DNA of 64,000 bases from Haematobia irritans. Lineage: Eukaryota > Arthropoda > Insecta > Diptera > Muscidae. The stretch spans positions 98,621,479 to 98,685,478 of the forward strand of contig NC_134398.1 in the NCBI RefSeq assembly GCF_050003625.1. The letters run 5' to 3'. This document shows positions 9,685-19,307 of the stretch, in pieces. Numbering within the stretch: position 1 is the stretch's first letter; each line of letters starts with the position of its first letter. The notes below the pieces were generated by a model. That model saw only the letters and a program-made list of their open reading frames with translations, did no database searches and was not told the DNA's origin. A program made the position numbers and the translations under genes.

Positions 9685-10938
9685 GGTCTAACAAAGAAAA
9701 ACACATTTTTTTGACTAAATTCGTTTTTATTATTCAACATAGTTCCCTTCAAGAGCGATACAACGATTATAACGACCTTCCAATTTTTTGATACCATTTT
9801 GGTAGTACTCCTTCGATTTTGCCTCAAAATAGGCCTCAGTTTCGGCAATCACCTCTTCATTGCAGCCAAATTTTTTTCCTGCGAGCATCCTTTTGAGGTC
9901 TGAGAACAAGAAAAAGTCGCTGGGGGCCAGATCTGGAGAATACGGTGGGTGGGGAAGCCCAATTCATGAATTTTTGCCATCGTTCTCAATGACTTGTGGC
10001 ACGGTGCCTTGTCTTGGTGGAACAACACTTTTTTCTTCTTCACATGGGGCCGTTTTGCCGCGATTTCGACCTTCAAACGCTCCAATAACGCCATATAATA
10101 GTCACTGTTGATGGTTTTTCCCTTCTCAAGATAATCGATAAAAATTATTCCATGCGCATCCCAAAAAACAGAGGCCATTACTTTGCCAGCGGACTTTTGA
10201 GTCTTTCCACGTTTCGGAGACGGTTCACCGGTCGCTGTCCACTCAGCCGACTGTCGATTGGACTCAGGAGTGTAGTGATGGAGCCATGTTTCATTCATTG
10301 TCACATATCGACGAAAAAACTCGGGTGTATTACGAGTTAACTGCTGCAAACACCGCTCAGAATCATCAACACGTTGTTGTTTTTGGTCAAATGTAAGCTC
10401 GCGCGGCACCCATTTTGCTCAGAGCTTCCGCATATCCAAATATTGATGAATGATATGACCAACACGTTCCTTTGATATCTTTAGGGCCTCTGCTATCACG
10501 ATCAACTTCATTTTACCGTCATTTATCATCATTTTGTGGATTTTTTTGATGTTTTCGTCGGTAACCACCTCTTTCGGGCGTCCACTGCGTTCACAGTCCT
10601 CCGTGCTCATTTCACCACGCTTGAATTTTGCATACCAATCAATTATTGTTGATTTCCCTGGGGCAGAGTCCGGAAACTCTTTATCAAGCCAAGTTTTTGC
10701 TTCCACCGTATTTTTTCTCTTCAGAAAACAGTATTTTATCAAAGCACGAAATTCCTTTTTTTCCATTTTTTCACAATAACAAAAGTTGCTTCACAAAAGA
10801 CGCTCTATCTCACAAACTAATTGACTTACAGATGTCAAATTTTGACACGAATCATTTGAAGATTGGTACTATATAAAAATAATATGGATTTAATACGCGA
10901 CGCTATGTGTCAGACCGGGGACTTATCAGCCAACCTGT
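9685..10938 (-). mobile_element. Himar1-like mariner, copy 2 (one end truncated)
   Basis: The right end (the element's 5' end) carries the full inverted repeat at 10912-10938 followed by TA. At the left end only the last five bases of the repeat (ggtct) remain next to the conserved subterminal aacaaagaaaaacacatt, so about 22 bases of the terminal repeat have been lost. Without that end the copy cannot be excised as a mariner. It lies ~3.1 kb from copy 1 in inverted orientation and differs from it by independent mutations. Confidence 0.9.
9730..10766 (-). pseudogene. Mariner (Himar1-like) transposase with nonsense codon and D-to-N change
   Basis: The N-terminus is intact, starting MEKKEFRALIKYCFLK at 10766, and stays open for 115 codons. 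A TGT-to-TGA change in RKL(C)AKWVPREL stops it. The same frame then continues to the catalytic region, where the first aspartate is replaced by Asn (VTMNETW). The second Asp is kept in FHQDKAPCH, which carries N-to-K beside it. A deletion after IHELGF shifts the frame before the third Asp. The stop TAA is at 9730-9732. The start-proximal half is better preserved than in copy 1. Confidence 0.9.
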
Positions 10939-11182
10939 TATATTGGTGATATTTTTGCTGTGTAGTGAAGAATTTGTGGATTCGCAATACCGCTCAAATA
11001 TTGAAATTCCTCAAAAATCACTGTTCAGAAAAACATGTCTGGTTCAATGAATTAATTTATCCAATAAATTTTTTTAATTGAAATTGCTTCATTCATGAAA
11101 ATTATAGCATTAAAAAAATATACGTGATTACAAAATTAATTGATTTTGTCCGCACATTCAATTTAATCCAATTGATTCAATT
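10939..11182. other. AT-rich spacer next to BEL1
   Basis: No gene or clear element end is visible. The sequence has repeated TTAATTGA/TCAATTAA words like those at 17352-17505, 25629-26097, 51490-51770 and 54650-54960, which suggests an old AT-rich repeat into which BEL1 and BEL2 inserted. It ends in caatt, the BEL1 target duplication. Confidence 0.4.
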
Positions 11183-11499
11183 TGTTTAAGTTCAAATGCC
11201 GTTTTTTTAGCTTTGTTCAGTCATATAATCATTTTCAAGTGTAATCCCTCCGTTAGGATTTGTCTATGCCTTTTTCTGCCTTTCGGTACGAAAATAAGGA
11301 CATTTTCTAACGTCAAATGTCATCAACCCCCGCCTTTCGGCATCCAAGCTTTTGGTCATTCTCTTTGAGACTCTCTCGCTTCTACGAAGGTAAATATTGT
11401 TTGACGAACAATAATTTATTAAATAAAGCCCATACATTTTGGTTCAACTTCTAAACCAGTGCCTTTTTATTTCTTTTCTACTTTTATGCCACGCATTCA
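11183..11499 (+). repeat. BEL1 5' LTR
   Basis: This 317-bp LTR starts TGTTTAAG and ends CGCATTCA. It is nearly identical to 17017-17333. It contains an AATAAA-like word (taaataaagccc near 11422) suited to polyadenylation. The interior begins ttggtccattcgagcc, which resembles the primer-binding area of other insect BEL elements. Confidence 0.9.
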
Positions 11500-13277
11500 T
11501 TGGTCCATTCGAGCCGAATAATTATTGGAAAGTATTAATTCGGTGTTTTTTATTTCTTCTTCGAAGGCAAAGGCTACGCCAATCACCAACAACAACAAAC
11601 GATCGACGATCACCATCCTCTACGAGGCATTTTCAATTTATTACACAAATATTTTTATTATCAACAACCAAGGTATGTACTTTCAGTGATAATTAAAAAG
11701 TGAGCATATCCTTCGGTGTAAATATAAATAAAACAGAAATAAACACTCGCCTACGGTCGCTTTACAACTCGTATTTTATATCGGTTGTACATTAAATCTC
11801 TACGAGAAAAAATTAAATTATCCGTCGGTCTTTAATACCCGGTTACATTCTCATTAAAGTGTTGAAAAGTGCGTTTAATTCCACTTTGTTTTCATCCAAA
11901 TATTCAACGTCAAAGTTACATTTAATTTTCGCTGTCTTTTGTCATTTGTTTGCGTATACATTGTTGTGTTTTTCTTTTGGTTTTTTGATCTTCGATCTGC
12001 ATAGAAAAAACAAAAACAATTGCATTGGTTGTAAGCATTGGTTTGCCAATAGGCATCAATAGTAAAGTGTTATACAGTTGCCGTTCAACTTGCTATACAC
12101 ACGTACGCACACAGGTGTTACATCCAACATACGTTCGAACTGCATACACGTTGGTTTATTAGCGTGGGTCGCTTACGGCGCGAAATTATAAAAATAATTT
12201 TTTGCAGGTTCAATTGAGAAAAGTATTTATTGTTGATTCCTACGGATATCGGTCGTTTACTATTATCGTTCGTGTTACGTGGTAGTGTACCCTACGGTCG
12301 GTCGATACAAACAATAAAATAACAGTATTTATTATATATTATATTATCGTAATACTGACATATTTGAGTTTCCACGAAACTTTTTTATTTATATATTATT
12401 GTTGTTGTTGGACCTTACTGTTTCGTAGTGTGCATCTTACAGTCCGTGCACCCTACAATCGGTCAAGTTGACATTTTACAATTTATAGTTCACGACTTTT
12501 CATTGTCTTGTAATTTTTCCATTTGGCAAGTGATATTCACGATACACTTGCACAAATTTTGTGTATCTACGTACACTGGGAGAAATTTTGGATAATATAT
12601 ACACTGAGAGAAACTCTCTCGTAATATATAAAGTTTTCAATTTTTTCGATAATTCGCCACGCAAAAATTATTCTTTGTATTCTACGATACACTGAAAATA
12701 TTTTTTGTATTCACGATACACTTGCAAAAATCTTTTGGAACACAGGGTACACTGGGAAAATATTGTAATATTTTCCAAATAAAGATTTTGCATATATTTC
12801 GCCACGCGAAAAAGGGTTTCTTGTATTTACGATACACTGGAAGAAACTTTACGTGTTTTCATACACTTGGAGAAATTTTTCGCCAATTTTTACAAAAAGT
12901 TAAAATACTTATAATTTACCTTGCAGAGCTAATTTTAGCTGGTATTTCCAATACACTGTGAGGAAATTGGTGTATCGACGATACACTGTAAAAAATTGGT
13001 TGTACTCCGTACACTGTGAGAAATTTTCTGTTCTCATTTTTTGTGTTGTTGTGGTAATCACGTTACCTTACTCACATTTTTAGTACTTTCGGTACACTGC
13101 GAAAAATATTGTGTGTTGACGATACAACTTTCGCATACACTGAGAGGAATAACTGCGTTTTCATTTGTTCGACGACAAATCGAAGTAGCTTTTTGGATCG
13201 ATTTATACTCTTTCCGATAGTTTTGGACATCACGTGTCAATTTTTTCGCCCTTTAATTTTGACAGTACTTGGTCATA
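11500..13277 (+). promoter_or_regulatory. BEL1 leader with an array of TACACTG-GAGAAA motifs
   Basis: The 1.8-kb leader has no long ORF. Between ~12539 and ~13150 it contains about thirteen copies of a short motif whose consensus is close to gatacactgrgaaaawtt, spaced 20-110 bases apart. Examples are near 12571, 12600, 12688, 12748, 12825, 12865, 12950, 12980, 13007 and 13093. Such a spaced array suggests protein- or RNA-binding sites, but the function is unknown. BEL2 has a different repeated word in its leader. Confidence 0.55.
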
Positions 13278-15344
13278 ATGACTACTACACCACTGACTGC
13301 TTTCACAAGAGCAACTGACGCAGTAGTCCGATTTGAAACGAAGTTTCACAGTTTGCGAGACGATGATTTAACCGCCTATAGACTAGAATGTCATGGTTCC
13401 GAGGCTAAGTCATTGTGGGAAAAGGTTAAGGGCTTATTCGACGATTGTCTTGACTTTGTTTCCACACAGAGCAACGCCACCGAGGCAGCCGCTGCTGCTG
13501 ACGGCAAATATGATGTGGCTTATAATTGTTACTTGAATGTCATGGAGTCAATTCAAGGTAAATTGGATGCACTACGTGCACCATCTAAGCATTCTGCTAA
13601 ATCGCCTCGGTTGGAGGACCAAACATCTCTTTTGAATGTTTCTCATAGGTCCGATGACTCACACAGTTCTTCCGTTAGCTCTAGGGGAGACAATAGTTCC
13701 TCCCATAGTCTCAATCTACCGCCTTGTGATATAGATGTTTTTGACGGCGATTTTCTCAATTGGCCAACATTTAGAGATTTCTTCACAGCGGTATATATTA
13801 ACAATAGCCGACTTAGCGATATTGAAAAATTGTGTCATTTACTCAAGAAAACCAGTGGTGAAGCTCGCGATGTGGTTTCGAAATTTCCGCTCACGCATAG
13901 AAGCTTCGCTCTTGCGTGGAAGGCGCTAAAGGGTACTTATGATAATACCCGCCTCCTGGTGAACCACCAACTCAAATTATTATTTGATTTGCCAGTCTTG
14001 GAGTCTGAGACCAGTTCAGGACTGAAGAAGTTACAACGTGGTATCTCGACATGCATTTCGACAATGTCCATCTACGATGTGGCTACTGACGATTGGGATC
14101 CCATCCTCGTCTTTTTATGCCTTCAAAGATTGCCGAAATGTACTGTCACACTTTGGGAACAGAGTATTAAGGAAAAGTCTGCTTTGTCTTCTTGGTCAGA
14201 TTTGGACTTCTTTCTCACGGAAAGAATCCAGACATTGACATGTCTTCGGGATATCCGCGGCATTGACGCCAGGCCTCCGGCCAACAAAAGAGTTCGTTCG
14301 CATTTCACGAATGCGAAAGCACCTCGTCCCCCAACAAGTACGCCTCGTTCCTCCCAGTCCTCTCCTGACAGATTATGCGTTCTCTGTCGACGACAGCATC
14401 ACCTCAGAACATGCTCTAGGTTTCATAATCTTTCAGTTCCTGAGAGGATGAATGTGATTAAGCGCCATCAGTGTTGTATGAATTGTCTGTCACGCAGACA
14501 TGTGACAAATGATTGTCCCAGCGCATATGATTGCGGTAGATGTGGTAGAAGACACCACACTCTTTTGCATAGTGATATGTCGAATAGCCCTAGGACTACT
14601 CCGGTCGTTTCCGCACCGGCTACGCGAAATACCGAAGTGGCATCACCGGATGCCGATCAACCTTCTACGTCGACTGGCATTGTTTCTGGGTCGTCGAGTA
14701 GACAGGTATTCCATACTTCACGTACTGGAAATGTATTATTAGGGACTGCAATGGTGAATATCGTTCACCAGGGTATCACGTATTCTGCTAGGGCCTTAAT
14801 AGATCCCGCTTCGGAATCATCCTTTATTACGGAAGGATTGCGGAACCGACTTGGACTGAGTACGTCTTCGACTTCGGCTACAATTTCTGGTGTGAATCAA
14901 AGTGTTTCGATCACGTCGAGAGAACTTTGTTCACTTTGCATTGGTACCCCACTAGACGAGTCGCTCCTACTGGAGACTACAGCGTACGTTCTCCCGAACA
15001 TTTCCGGCAACCTGCCATCTTTTTCTCTAAATCGTGACATTGTGTCTAGCATGCCAAATCTACGTTTGGCTGACCCCAATTTATTTGTTTGTCGTCCTGT
15101 TGACCTTCTGTTAGGCGCGGATCTTTATCCGAAAATTTTGTTGGACGGTACGAGAACGAATATTTTGGGATCATTACTAGCGCAAAACACAGTCTGCGGC
15201 TGGGTTGTCACGGGTCCTATCCCTTCTTCGAATATTTCAGTCTACACGACTACTGTGGACCTCTCCGAGGGAACTAGTCTTGACGAGACACGTCTCCGCA
15301 CTTTGGGAACTAGAAGAGCTTCCCCGACGTCCTCTCTTATCTGA
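13278..15344 (+). CDS. BEL1 Gag-protease polyprotein
   Basis: An open frame of 688 codons begins at the ATG at 13278 (MTTTPLTAFTRATDAV). Residues ~145-290 form the DUF1759-type Gag domain (PPCDIDVFDGDFLNWPTF, LVNHQLKLLFDLP). Residues ~370-440 carry three zinc knuckles (CVLCRRQHHLRTC, CCMNCLSRRHVTNDC, CGRCGRRHHTLLH). Residues ~490-650 form a DUF1758-type aspartic protease with ARALIDPASESSF as the active-site segment and LLLGADLYPKILL downstream. Gag would form particles and bind RNA, and the protease would process the polyprotein. The frame is lost by a shift just before the expected RT linker, where the next frame reads LWELEELPRRPLLSDSDKL. Confidence 0.9.
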   Translation: MTTTPLTAFTRATDAVVRFETKFHSLRDDDLTAYRLECHGSEAKSLWEKVKGLFDDCLDFVSTQSNATEAAAAADGKYDVAYNCYLNVMESIQGKLDALRAPSKHSAKSPRLEDQTSLLNVSHRSDDSHSSSVSSRGDNSSSHSLNLPPCDIDVFDGDFLNWPTFRDFFTAVYINNSRLSDIEKLCHLLKKTSGEARDVVSKFPLTHRSFALAWKALKGTYDNTRLLVNHQLKLLFDLPVLESETSSGLKKLQRGISTCISTMSIYDVATDDWDPILVFLCLQRLPKCTVTLWEQSIKEKSALSSWSDLDFFLTERIQTLTCLRDIRGIDARPPANKRVRSHFTNAKAPRPPTSTPRSSQSSPDRLCVLCRRQHHLRTCSRFHNLSVPERMNVIKRHQCCMNCLSRRHVTNDCPSAYDCGRCGRRHHTLLHSDMSNSPRTTPVVSAPATRNTEVASPDADQPSTSTGIVSGSSSRQVFHTSRTGNVLLGTAMVNIVHQGITYSARALIDPASESSFITEGLRNRLGLSTSSTSATISGVNQSVSITSRELCSLCIGTPLDESLLLETTAYVLPNISGNLPSFSLNRDIVSSMPNLRLADPNLFVCRPVDLLLGADLYPKILLDGTRTNILGSLLAQNTVCGWVVTGPIPSSNISVYTTTVDLSEGTSLDETRLRTLGTRRASPTSSLI

Positions 15345-16380
15345 TTCAGATAAGCTTTGCGGGTAAAATTATGAAAAGACAAACCGACGGGATTCTGAGT
15401 GAAGATACTCTTCATCTCAAAACTTATTTCTCCGGACAAATCAGAAATCAAGGACGGGTTGCCTGACACACTTTCTTCGAAATGAGGCATTCTTCTTGTG
15501 AAAACCATGAATTAAGACGATTCACCACGACTTTGTCCGGGGGTATATATGGTTATACCATATGGGGCCAGTTTAGGTTACGCCTACGAATGAGGAGAAG
15601 ACAATTTAACTTCGATTGGTTTTCACTGCCTTGAATGACATTTTTACACGTCGGTCCGACTCAACAATCAGACTTGTTTCTCCTCGTTTTGAGGTGGAGG
15701 TTGTATAAATTCGTATACAATTGCGATATCACACAGATGTATACAGACATATATATGTTGACCCGTTCTAGATTTTTCATCATTGAATACAACTACGATA
15801 TTCTCTGCAAATACTATCCAGGACTTTTTATTTAATTAAACAGTGACTTTGACATATTTTACCATTGGCTGACGGCACGGAGAATGAGTTTCCTCTTTAT
15901 GCATACGTCCTACGGAGGTGCATGTACGTTGACGACGTATTGACGGGGTACCATAATTTGGGTAATGCGCCTGGGTCAAGGGGCAATACACGCCATGAGT
16001 TTGAGCTTGTCCTATAGTACGCTATTTATCACGGTTATATTTACAAAACTGTCTGCTTTTCTACGAAAGCGGTAACTTTACATGCTACTTTTGATTTGTC
16101 CACGACATTCTCGACGAGAACTATTACTCCCCACTACGTGGAAATTATGTCGTATTCGCGATGTTCATCCGGGTACTAACGGTCGTCGTTTGTTCAAATG
16201 GATTACATCCTTGTCTTTTAGGGAGTTAACATAGGTCTATCTGTCGCGTTATGCTCGCGTCCTCCCTAGTTTTTGTTACGTGAAAAATCTTTGGGTTGAT
16301 GGCCGCGTTCGAATCGCAATAGATCGGACTACAAGTTGTAAGGCGACCTACGGTTTCTGGTCACCCTGACCATTATGTTA
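15345..16380 (+). pseudogene. BEL1 pol remnants (RT and integrase pieces)
   Basis: Only pieces of pol remain. Near 15633-15740 a frame matches the RT block HVGPTQQSDLFLLVLRWR...CDIT of BEL2. Near 15905-15950 the polymerase motif survives as RRCMYVDDVLTGYH. Near 16025-16095 an integrase piece resembles the VCFSTRAIHLEL block of BEL2, and ~16275-16365 matches the integrase tail (VDGRVRIAIDRTT). Large deletions and many frameshifts separate them, and most of RT, RNase H and integrase are missing. The block gives the same gene order as BEL2 and shows BEL1 cannot make its own polymerase. Confidence 0.75.
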
Positions 16381-16438
16381 ATTTGGTTTTCCGTTCCGAA
16401 ATCTTTCTATATTTTCATAGATAGAAAACATAGCAAAG

Positions 16439-16777
16439 ATGGCTGCTACCCTTCCAGAGTCTGAGGACGACGTCCCCATGTTGGATGAGGAACGGGAGAT
16501 TAATTCTAGCATCGCACCCCTTGCCGATGAACATACCATCAGTACGACTACTGATTCTGCCATTCTGGCCGACAATGTTGCAACAGCAACCAATAAAAAA
16601 CCGTTGACGACGGCTTCTGGGGTTCCTCCAGGAGAATTGTTTGTGGCTTCGCCACCCCATATCACACTTGGGTGTAAGGTAGTCTTCAACTGCCTTCTGA
16701 CTTTACGAGTCCTCGACACCCGGCTCTTCCGAGTCAAATTTTTTAAAAAAATTTTTAATAACAACGATCGGGCTTGA
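16439..16777 (+). CDS. BEL1 ORF3, short acidic remnant
   Basis: This 112-codon frame starts after the integrase remnants, where BEL2 has its ORF3. The N-terminus MAATLPESEDDVPMLDEERE resembles the start of BEL2 ORF3 (ELPDYDVDMLSDEECEE): an acidic stretch with D-V-x-M-L and E-E. It then has a Ser/Thr-rich segment. No zinc knuckle or protease-like part follows, and the C-terminal ~35 residues look like noncoding sequence, so an internal deletion probably removed the rest. The homology rests on position and a short motif. Confidence 0.5.
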   Translation: MAATLPESEDDVPMLDEEREINSSIAPLADEHTISTTTDSAILADNVATATNKKPLTTASGVPPGELFVASPPHITLGCKVVFNCLLTLRVLDTRLFRVKFFKKIFNNNDRA

Positions 16778-17016
16778 CGAGTCCATTTACGATCGCGTGC
16801 TTAACGAGCACATTTGTAAATAATATGTTTTGGAAAAAATGAAACATGAATTGGACACCATAACAAGAGAAAAAAAAAGAATTGAACTAAAATAAAATGC
16901 TCTTTTTTGTAAACTGAAATGTACATCCTGTATACTTTCATTATGTAACATGTAAATATTATTTAACTTATTTTTAAATTTTGCAACATGGCTGGATGTT
17001 GCAAGGCGGGCGGCAA
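16778..17016 (+). other. BEL1 3' untranslated region and polypurine tract
   Basis: This is AT-rich sequence without an ORF. The last bases before the LTR, ggatgttgcaaggcgggc and ggcaa, are purine-rich and are identical in BEL2 (reverse strand at 17815-17840). They are the likely polypurine tract that primes plus-strand DNA. Confidence 0.6.
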
Positions 17017-17351
17017 TGTTTAAGTTCAAATGCCGTTTTTTTAGCTTTGTTCAGTCATATAATCATTTTCAAGTGTAATCCCTCCGTTAGGATTTGTCTA
17101 TGCCTTTTTCTGCCTTTCGGTACGAAAATAAGGACATTTTCTAACGTCAAATGTCATCAACCCCCGCCTTTCGGCATCCAAGCTTTTGGTCATTCTCTTT
17201 GAGACTCTCTCGCTTCTACGAAGGTAAATATTGTTTGACGAACAATAATTTATTAAATAAAGCCCATACATTTTGGTTCAACTTCTAAACCAGTGCCTTT
17301 TTATTTCTTTTCTACTTTTATGCCACGCATTCATTTTTTGCCACGCATTCA
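17017..17351 (+). repeat. BEL1 3' LTR with an 18-bp end duplication
   Basis: The first 317 bases match the 5' LTR. The last 18 bases (17334-17351) repeat the LTR terminus (tgccacgcattca preceded by Ts). The target duplication caatt follows this extra copy, not the first one, so the extra 18 bp behave as part of the inserted LTR. Confidence 0.85.
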
Positions 17352-17505
17352 CAATTAAAAGTGTAATTGAGTTAGATCGCAAAACACAATTCATTTTTTT
17401 CACTGAAGCAATTTTTTATTAATACAATTAGTTTTTTTGAAATAGCTTCCATCAAGAAAATAGTATTATCAATCACAGAATTAATTAGAAATTACAAAAA
17501 TACTT

Positions 17506-17814
17506 TGAATATGCGGAATTTGAAATTATGAAAAAAAGAGAATAAATAAAACACTAGGGTTTAGAATTTGTGTCGACTTTGTTATTTTTATTGAATAATT
17601 GTCGTGAACAATTATCTTTACCTTTGTGGTGTTGTAAACACAGAAAGCTCCCAACAAGAAGTGGCGTAAAAACAAACGAACAAAACAGAATGGGGCAAGG
17701 AGGCAAGCAATTGACAGAAAATAGTACGCACGCGCAAGGATGTAACGAACCGTAGTTAGGAAAGTAGGATACAATTAAAAAGGGGAAAATATACGTTACG
17801 TTTGAACTTAAACA
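17506..17814 (-). repeat. BEL2 3' LTR
   Basis: This is a 309-bp copy of 25318-25628. It differs by about two bases of indel in the poly-A run and very few substitutions. On the minus strand it starts TGTTTAAGTTCAAACG. Confidence 0.9.
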
Positions 17815-18070
17815 TTGCCGCCCGCCTTGCAACATCCTGGTATGTTGGAATAAAATTAGTAAAAATTTTGCATTATTCTAATTACAATCAAAAAGGAATT
17901 AAATCAAAATATAAATTCAAAATAATTAAATAAATAATAAAATTAACAAGCGATAGTTCATTTGTTTTCATGTGAGCATTTTATTTCAGTTTTTTTTTTT
18001 TCAAAAACAAGTTGGATAGTAAATCCAGTGCGAGTAGTAAACACGCATTTTATTGGAATAGCAGATCTCC

Positions 18071-19279
18071 TTACGAAGAGCATGGACCCGATATGACCCA
18101 CCCAAAGATAGTGTATTGGGCTAGGGGTTGACCCGGACTCGAATGGATCTGACCGCGCATAACTTGTGGATAGATATCCGGTCCCAAGATCAGAGCCACA
18201 CCTCTGCTGCGGTAAAATTCGGGATCCGCTAATTGAAAGCCCGGGAAGTGCTCGACCAGTGTTTCCGAGACTGATTCGGAGGGAGACCGAACATGGGACA
18301 AATCGCCCACCCGCAGCGTAACATTTACTTTTTGGTTAGGGTTATGTATGGAATGGATAGTGAGACGACAGGAATTATCGCTATCTACAGACGACGTAGG
18401 AATTCTAAAATAGCGGACAAGTGAAGAACAAATTTGGCTAACGCGTCCACAAGGATCCAATAGTGCCCTCGCTGGTACAGCCCGATTTCCAAAGAACAAA
18501 TGGACTATTAAACTTGGTGCCAACGAGGTAACATATTGGATACTTGTGGGCAACCTAGGAGTCGGACAGACAGCGGGAGGGGCTACACAAGCGGACGGAT
18601 AATTTCGTGAACGGGACGGACCATGAGAACGAACGGACTTTGTACCATTAGGAGAATGGAGGAGGGTATGATGCCTCTCAGAACAAATGCGACATTTCTG
18701 AGGGACTGGACATTGATGGAAGCTATGACCGTTTCCGAAACAGTTCGAACACAACCGGTGGAGCACAACGGTCCGAAGCTTCTTTTCATGGCTCAATCTT
18801 TTAAATGAGGGACAGTAGTAAAGAGGATGCCTTGTACTACAAACCACACAATTTCTAATTTTCCTACCATTCGAGCCCGAGTGTGGTCCAGATCGTGGGG
18901 TATCTTTAGCTAACGGGACCGTAGTAGACGGTTGCGCGGCTTGTAGTGGCCTACATACTATCGGGGCCGTAGTAGACGGCTGCGCGGCTTGTAATGGCCT
19001 ACATACTATCGGGGCCGTAGTAGACGGCTGCACGGCTTGTAGAATTTGGACAGATGGTCCAGCAACAGGATTTACTTGTTCAGTAGAGTGCGATGGGTCA
19101 GTGGACGCCACCGCCACATTAGACTTTGCATTGGTGTTTCCGGTCGATGCTACATTGATTGGAGCACCGTCAGCAGCATGTTGGCTAAGTTCATATATTT
19201 CCTCGCATTCTTCATCAGAGAGCATATCTACGTCATAATCGGGAAGTTCCCCATCGAATAGTTCCTTAATAGATTCCAT
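18071..19279 (-). CDS. BEL2 ORF3: zinc-knuckle and protease-like protein in env position
   Basis: An intact 402-codon frame starts 28 nt after the integrase stop and ends ~260 bp before the 3' LTR, the place an env gene would occupy. The N-terminus is acidic. Residues ~80-123 contain three copies of a 16-residue repeat (LQAAQPSTTAPIVCRP). Residues ~144-208 hold three zinc knuckles (CVVCSTRHPLYYC, CSNCFGNGHSFHQC, CRICSERHHTLLH) laid out as in the Gag of both BEL elements. Residues ~255-400 resemble the DUF1758 protease (ARALLDPCGRVSQ, LILGPDIYPQVM, YTIFGWVISGP) and keep the active-site Asp. No signal peptide or membrane segment is seen, so it is not an envelope protein. It looks like a diverged duplicate of the gag-protease junction. 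Its role is unknown. Confidence 0.8.
   Translation of the reverse strand: MESIKELFDGELPDYDVDMLSDEECEEIYELSQHAADGAPINVASTGNTNAKSNVAVASTDPSHSTEQVNPVAGPSVQILQAVQPSTTAPIVCRPLQAAQPSTTAPIVCRPLQAAQPSTTVPLAKDTPRSGPHSGSNGRKIRNCVVCSTRHPLYYCPSFKRLSHEKKLRTVVLHRLCSNCFGNGHSFHQCPVPQKCRICSERHHTLLHSPNGTKSVRSHGPSRSRNYPSACVAPPAVCPTPRLPTSIQYVTSLAPSLIVHLFFGNRAVPARALLDPCGRVSQICSSLVRYFRIPTSSVDSDNSCRLTIHSIHNPNQKVNVTLRVGDLSHVRSPSESVSETLVEHFPGFQLADPEFYRSRGVALILGPDIYPQVMRGQIHSSPGQPLAQYTIFGWVISGPCSS
18911..19042 (-). repeat. 48-bp tandem repeat inside BEL2 ORF3
   Basis: Nearly three copies of a 48-bp unit encode repeated LQAAQPSTTAPIVCRP. The copies differ at only a few bases, so the expansion is recent, and it keeps the frame. 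Confidence 0.85.
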
Positions 19280-19307
19280 TCTAAAGTAGTAAGAATCGCG
19301 TTAAAAT

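Larger units (their letters stand above)
11183..17351 (+). mobile_element. BEL/Pao LTR retrotransposon BEL1
   Basis: Two LTRs, starting TGTTTAAG and ending ATTCA, flank a gag-pol type interior. The target duplication caatt is present on both sides (11178-11182 and 17352-17356). The interior holds a long leader, an intact gag-protease ORF, a strongly eroded pol and the remains of an ORF3. The protein domains (DUF1759-type gag, zinc knuckles, DUF1758-type protease, YVDD reverse transcriptase) place it in BEL/Pao. The near-identical LTRs contrast with the deleted pol, which suggests that a non-autonomous form was mobilised recently in trans. Confidence 0.9.

Noticed and set aside
16378..16777. 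Minus-strand frames opposite BEL1 ORF3 (16378-16764)
   Set aside because: They shadow the plus-strand ORF3 remnant and have no independent support.
18071..19279. Envelope gene of a BEL-type element
   Set aside because: The ORF sits in the env position but has no signal peptide, membrane segment or glycoprotein features. Its domains are Gag/protease-like.
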